DNA of 64,000 bases from Purpureocillium takamizusanense (taxonomy: Eukaryota; Ascomycota; Sordariomycetes; Hypocreales; Ophiocordycipitaceae). Location: the NCBI RefSeq assembly GCF_022605165.1, contig NC_063076.1, positions 806,001 to 870,000 of the forward strand. Reading direction: 5' to 3'. The translations under genes and the position numbers were made by a program. Each line of letters starts with the position of its first letter. Position 1 is the first letter of the stretch. This document shows, piece after piece, positions 58,777-64,000 of this stretch. A model generated the notes under the pieces. The model was not told the DNA's origin, ran no database searches, and saw only the letters and a list, made by a program, of their open reading frames with translations.

Positions 58777-61138
58777 TGCGGGCTAGCGGGTGCCGTTGCC
58801 GAAGCGATGGCATCGAGGTCGCGATTGCAGGGCAAGGGATGAATGAATGGTTGTGCCGCCTGTCTGGACGAAGGTTACAATGTCGCCTCGACGAGGCGAA
58901 GCTGGGCTGCGGTGGAGACTCTTGGGGCGGGGCTCCCTGCTGTATCCGACTCGAGCCCGCGGGGGCCCACAACTGGCAGGCCTAAAGTACCTAACCGCAG
59001 TCCGAGGGCTGCCGAATGCACGGCCAGGTATCGCTACCTGGCAGGTGTGACGAGTCTCGCCAGGCACGTGTCTAAGTCGCGTACCGTGTACCTTCCAAAT
59101 GCGGCCTCGCAATGCACCTCGCACATGAAAATGGCGTCAATCCACGTCGGTCGTTTTGGTGCGCAGGCGTTTTGTCGGTACGCAGGCCGTCCCCTTTACT
59201 TTTTTCTCTCTGCCGGTGAAGAATCCCCAACGCCGTGGTGGCTGCGGCTCCGAGATTTGGCGTTGGCCCTGGCGCCGCCCGCCCGCAGTCATTCCATCAT
59301 GGATGCCTCGGCCAGCTGGCACTGGCCCTACCGATGTACCTGCAAGGTACCTTATTGGGGCAGAGACGTCAGTACTTGGGCCTCGGCATGCATTAGTACC
59401 TAGGTACCTACAGTACCAGGTGACGAAGGCACGCTACGCAGGTAGCAGTTTGGTAGTAGATACTGTATCTTATGTACATAAGAACGTATAAGTAGGTACT
59501 TTCCTATCAAGGAATTACCTGTACTTCGACCTGGGAGGAACTAAACCCGGTGGCAGAATCAAGTTGGCGTTGTTGGTTGGGTCGTAATGTCACGAGAAGC
59601 CGCGAGGCAAGGGAAGCGGCCCGAAACCCCGACCCTCCATCCTATTCTCGTCGCACACAAAGTCTGCGGCCAGCCGGTTGCACGAGGATGAGGCTCAATT
59701 CTTCCCTTTACACGTCCCCACTTTCCGGCCGAGCAAAATCTCCGCCTCGCCCATCACCAGCATTCGTCGCAAGATGCCATCTTCAATCTGAAGAAGCCGT
59801 CGCCTGCGAGAAGAGCCTCTCACAAAAGAAAGTACTTGCGCCAACCTACAAGCAGGCAGGCCCTCGTCGTCGACATCCTGATCGCCAAGGCCGCCACCAG
59901 CCCAGCCCAATCTAGGCGCTACGCTGACTTGCACCCGGCATCCCGGAATCCCGGAATCCCGGCTGTCGCTTGGCAATCGCCCCGGCTGATGGTCATCCAT
60001 CAGCCTGTTAACGTGCCTTTTTCCGCTGATCCTGCATGTTACTCATCATCCGCGCAAAAGCTTGCGTCATTGCATCACTTGCATTTCTGTCTGCCGAAAT
60101 TACTAGTACTAGCAGTACTACGTGTAACACGCCTCCGGAGCGGCGGGGCAGCTGGCCCCTGCACGATGAGCTAGGGTGTCCCCTGCAGGCATCGTGAGCT
60201 CAGAGCCTCATATGCCCCTCATTCTCACACGGATGTTGGGGGCCAACCTCCCCAACGCCCAAGTTGAGACAAATTATAACTACAATGTCATCTTCAACAT
60301 CAGTGGATACACAGTCTGCTACCGTCCTCGCGTGCAGCGGCCGCAATTGCTCCCTGTACAATCGACGTCCCCTTGACAGAGCCTACTGGTAGGGATGGCG
60401 GTTTGAAGATTAGCAAACGCCATGATAGAAATGACCCGGGATGTTGTATTTGGGCGACCAAGAGCGCGCAAGGCCGAGTCGATCTGGTAACTTGCGCTGG
60501 AATGGGGTACGGCCTCGGTCCTCGCCTGAGCGTACATCATTGCTGGAGTGATATGGCAGCCTTGGAACAGCACACAGGCGACAAAAGTCGCGTTGCTATT
60601 ATGGCAACGTCGCGACAGCACCGGATGAAATTGTATGATCGGGGATTTCGCTCTTTCATGTATCAATTAACCCGTGGCAATTAGAGGAGGTCCCGTCTGT
60701 AGCGTCTGTGTGTTGTACAACCCACATCAGCCTCATGTCTGGTTGCAATAGTCGGCTTGGACGATTCAACGTACTGGTAACACCAGTGTGGGGGGGTGAC
60801 ACCCGTGGTAAGGCCAGTTACGACGTAATCAATGTGAGCTCCAAAAACCTATCTCGAGGCGGCGATTGTGGAACATAAAACGAATGGTCAGGTTTGCACA
60901 GTGTGTGCACCAAGGAGTGTATATTAAGACCCATCCATCATGTCCGTGATGTTCTCTCCGAATCACCGAAGCACGTGCCCCGGATAACTCGAAAGGGATC
61001 ACTGATGTCGTAGAGCACTAAGGAGTGTTTGCCTTCAAACCATAGGCGGCCGTTACGTCCGTCATCTATCCACCCCTTCACCGACATTACACTAGTTCGC
61101 TGCCGGATAGCCCATTGCGTGTTGCGTGCTTGGTCATA
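58777..61138. other. gene-free stretch
   Basis: 2.4 kb with no supported gene. A striking TACCTA/GTACC-rich block runs from about 59329 to 59525 (including TAGTACCTAGGTACCTACAG). A minus-strand frame at 60319–60666 ends in a short Cys-rich segment but lacks a credible start. Confidence 0.45.
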
Positions 61139-61342
61139 TTATTCCTTGTAGTGGCCGTAGTCCTTGTATCCACCTTTTGGGGGCGGGTAGCTGCCGTAGC
61201 TGCCATATTTGCCGTAATTGCCGTAGTTTCCATAACCACCAGGAGCGGGCTCTGGGTTGGCTTCCGGGGCGGCCTCGGGAGCCGGAGCCGGGGCGGCGAT
61301 CGCAGACACGGCGGCAAGAAGAACAACCCAGACGGCCTTCAT
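61139..61342 (-). CDS. tiny Gly/Tyr-rich secreted peptide precursor
   Basis: Intronless, 67 aa. A strong signal peptide (MKAVWVVLLAAVSAIAA) is followed by a Pro/Ala/Glu propeptide-like spacer (PAPAPEAAPEANPEPAP) and then a repeat of G-Y-G-x-Y units (GGYGNYGNYGKYGSYGSY) and PPPKGGYKDYGHYKE at the end. There is no Cys and no Lys-Arg Kex2 site in the repeat. Gly/Tyr-rich secreted peptides in other organisms act as structural wall/cuticle proteins or antimicrobial peptides. It lies 1.7 kb from, and divergent to, a UstYa-like gene, so a role as a modified-peptide precursor can be imagined, but the missing protease sites argue against it. Confidence 0.68.
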   Translation of the reverse strand: MKAVWVVLLAAVSAIAAPAPAPEAAPEANPEPAPGGYGNYGNYGKYGSYGSYPPPKGGYKDYGHYKE

Positions 61343-63048
61343 TTTGTTCTGTCGGTCAAAAAGATCTTGGAATGGTTGGTTTAGACCTTGGGCGAGGTCT
61401 GATAAGATGTAGTGATGCAAGTGATGACTATCGCGTGCCTTTTCTGACTCGGGACTCCGGCGGTGACTTGATCGAAGCGGGAGCGGGAAGCGTTCCCTTT
61501 AGTAGTGCAAGGAGAAGCTTACACAACCCGGATCTTCCGCTTCGACACATATGCTTCGGCTCGTCACGAATGCAGAAGCGTATCCGAGAAGGATCAGCCC
61601 CGTGCCTTTTCCCATCTGGCTACAAACCGTATCACCGCATGAAAGCCCAACGCATAGCGCCACAGTAGTCATCTCAATCCACGTCTACATACGAGCTTCA
61701 AACCGGGTATCGCCTTTTTGTGCTACGCCCCGGAGCGGGCTCGACCCGCGGACCGGTGGTCACATGCTGACGCCACGTCACTGGGGGAAGGCAATAACTG
61801 CATCGCCGCAGCCTCGCGGCTCATCGCGGCATTTGAAATACAGGGCGATGCCGATATACGGACGATGTAAGACTCCCACTCATCTTTCGGCCCGTCATCA
61901 TCAGCACCATTGGGGCTGGAATGTGGTCGCGACTCAGCCGCACGGCAAGTCTGCAGCCAAGATCGAGGAGCCGCGTCGTTGATACGCTACTTCACCAATT
62001 GGCTTTGGCACCGGCGCGGGGACTGGGCCGTCAGCCGCAGATGACGCGACTTGGAACCAAACATACGAAGTATGGGCCACTTTAAGATTGAAGCCGCCAG
62101 AAGTAATACGGCCGTGGTTTCCAAATCGTCACCGGGATCGTGGGGGGCTGCCTCGTGCATCTTACATGTACGACTTAACGTGTTGGTGATCCGGACTGCA
62201 ATCGTGCATCTTGTCACATTGGGAAGTGCCCCGCTCGAACGAACCCGGAGAGTTCGGGTCGGGACTGTCTTTGTTCAGAACTTGGAGGGCCGCTAGCCCA
62301 ACAGTGAGATGTCTACCTGACATGGAATTTTGGAGCGTGGTGGCGTCGACGAGGCTGCGTGCACTCTATGCTGGAATTCTTTGCTTTGGCCAGTGCAGTC
62401 CAGATTGCCAGGCCGTGACGGTGACACTTGTATCTGACACTAAAGTAACTTATTTGTAGATACGCACTTCGTAAGCAGAATACGAAACAATTCGGAATAT
62501 GTGTAAGCATTGTACCACAACGTCATCAGAGTTTCTTATGTTGCCTCGTGTTCCCGACAACATGAATGCAATGTACCCCGCGCGCCACAAGCTAGTCGCT
62601 GCTCGGCAAATGCAAGTTTCAGGCAGTGGCCGCCACGTCGAGACGCCATCGACGGTTGAACCTTCTTAACCCCTCCTCTAGTTCCCTCATTTGGGCGGTG
62701 CGCTGGCTGACAGTCGGGTCTTGGCGCCCTTTAGGTTTTTTGGTGCATGGCGCCCCAGATACTTTTTACGCAACAAGAGAAGCAAGCTGCACAGCTGTGC
62801 TGACTGCTGAGCCTCGTGTGACATGTCGGATATCACGGCTCATGCCCGTTGCCTGCCATAAACCAACGCTAAACCTACATATGCAGTATTGAGACCGACC
62901 AGAATATACAGGTGGCACACGCGGGGTCCAAAGACTTGCCTTCGGTCTGACGTCCTGTTTCGCGGACTCCCACTTTGTCGTTCCCGTTGTCTCGTTTTTT
63001 TCTCCCCTCATCTCCTTCCTGTCCCTTGGGTTGTTGACGAATTTTGAT
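61343..63048. other. gene-free divergent region
   Basis: 1.7 kb between the Gly/Tyr-rich peptide gene (−) and the UstYa-like gene (+); no supported gene. One TACGAAGTA at 62064–62072 and a one-mismatch relative at 62466–62474 in reverse. Confidence 0.5.
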
Positions 63049-64000
63049 ATGACCAACGCCATGAATAAGGAGTCTCATCTCGACAATCTCCTGTCCGACA
63101 CCGACGATCCCGGCGGCTCAGAAGTAGACCTTGAACTGCACGAGTTGCAGAACAGGTCCCTACGAAGAAGATCCGACCCAGCCCTTGTGCGGGTTTGCAA
63201 ACCACTAAATGTTGTCTTCCTTCTCCTTGCAATCAGCATTACCTCCTTTTGGGCCGGAACCTATCTACCCTTCCGCAAATCTACACTTGATGGGATATGC
63301 GCAGCTCATACAACCCAGTGGTGTAAGTTGACATCGTTCGTCTAGAGGCACGGACACAGATTAAAGCCTATATAGCTCCTGTTTTGAGAGATGTGGATGT
63401 CAAGTACGGTATTAAGCAATTCAATGGATCGTTTCTGGAAGAGAATATATACCGGCAAGTCGGTACACCAGAAGTCGACAAAGCTTGGGACGATCTCGGT
63501 GTCAATTGTACAAGCCCTCTCCTTAGCAAGGTAAAACTGAGCTGACTCTCTTTAGTTGGAGCGGGTATCATATCATACGAGGAGGGTATAAAAAGCGGTC
63601 TGGGCCGTCACTTTGTCAAGCGAGCAAAAAAGTACGGAGGCGGCTTCATCGTCAACCTCGAAGGGCTTCACCACTTGCACTGTCTGGTGCGACTGACCTA
63701 TCCCTGGCTCACATGACAGCAGTGACTGACGCTGCATAGAATCTCATTCGACAGTCACTATATTTCAACTATGAGCATTACCGAGATCTCAAACAGCACG
63801 CTTTCAAGAACGAGGGCGAAATCCTCCGCAAGCACGTCAGTAGGTCTTCCCCACCCTACGCAAGCAAGGAACCTTTAAGATATCTAAAACGCGCACAGCG
63901 CATTGCCTGGATGCCGTCCGCCAGGTGCTCATGTGCAACGTCGACACTGGGGTGTTGGGTCAAGTTTGGACCGTGGACAGTGACGGCAAGGAATTACAAG
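63049..64000 (+). CDS. UstYa-like (DUF3328) oxidase-family protein, 5' part (runs off right edge)
   Basis: Membrane-anchored protein of the UstYa family, which in several fungal pathways performs oxidative cyclisation or other oxidations of peptide and small-molecule intermediates. Exons 63049–63322, 63376–63507, 63556–63686, 63740–63839 and 63899–beyond 64000; all phases agree. N-terminal ~55 residues cytosolic, a membrane helix (VVFLLLAISITSFWAGTYL), then GGGFIVNLEGLHHLHCL|NLIRQSLYFNYEHY and |HCLDAVRQVLMC, the paired HxxHC-type motifs, the first spanning an intron. Only about the last tens of residues are missing. Start 63049 or 63061 (both ATG, same frame). Usually found inside metabolite clusters, so one likely continues to the right. 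Confidence 0.88.

Noticed and set aside
60319..60666. Minus-strand frame ending in a Cys-rich segment (CQGDVDCTGSNCGRC)
   Set aside because: No signal peptide, no sensible start and no downstream exon that would add the remaining cysteines. It may be a relic.

Overview
The window is genomic DNA of a filamentous ascomycete. Genes are interrupted by short GT–AG introns (about 50–220 bp) with visible lariat branch sites of the CTAAC or CTGAC type. Exons are GC-rich with C/G-ending codons. The window carries Zn2Cys6 regulators, a UstYa-like (DUF3328) gene, a rhodopsin-like integral membrane protein, small secreted cysteine-rich proteins, and a transposon destroyed by RIP (repeat-induced point mutation). 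Together these point to Pezizomycotina, most likely Sordariomycetes; Hypocreales is a guess from overall style, not proven.

Left part (1–16.8 kb): a cytochrome P450 running off the left edge (−), a rhodopsin-like membrane protein (−), an AYR1-like short-chain dehydrogenase (+), a second P450 (+) and a secreted BBE-like FAD oxidase (+). Four of these five are oxidoreductases, which looks like the tailoring end of a secondary-metabolite cluster whose core enzyme is not in view. Then come a small secreted cysteine-rich protein (−), a weakly supported Q-rich PPxY protein (+) and biosynthetic threonine dehydratase (+).

Middle (16.8–36.5 kb): a sparse stretch with one well-resolved four-exon secreted cysteine-rich protein at 20.4 kb. 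A 6.0-kb non-LTR retrotransposon (LINE) follows, flanked by a perfect 16-bp target-site duplication and saturated with RIP mutations. After it are an intronless protein with two cyclic-nucleotide-binding domains, an F-box and LRRs, a mitochondrial Bax-inhibitor/GHITM-type membrane protein, and peptide methionine sulfoxide reductase A convergent with it.

Right part (38–64 kb): an F-box/ankyrin protein, an HSL-type alpha/beta hydrolase, an unrecognised secreted-type protein, and a sugar-uptake locus made of two convergent MFS sugar-porter genes bracketed by two Zn2Cys6 regulators. A tiny Gly/Tyr-rich secreted peptide gene and the 5' part of a UstYa-like gene that runs off the right edge close the window, suggesting a second metabolite cluster beginning there.

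Recurrent oddities: long C-tracts (sense strand) placed 13–19 nt after the 5' splice site in three introns, plus a 53-nt C homopolymer in a fourth; eight perfect copies of a 9-mer TACGAAGTA confined to non-coding DNA; and a probable 6-nt microexon in the left-edge P450. Exon limits were read by eye from splice signals and frame; most were checked for phase, and unresolved ones are flagged.
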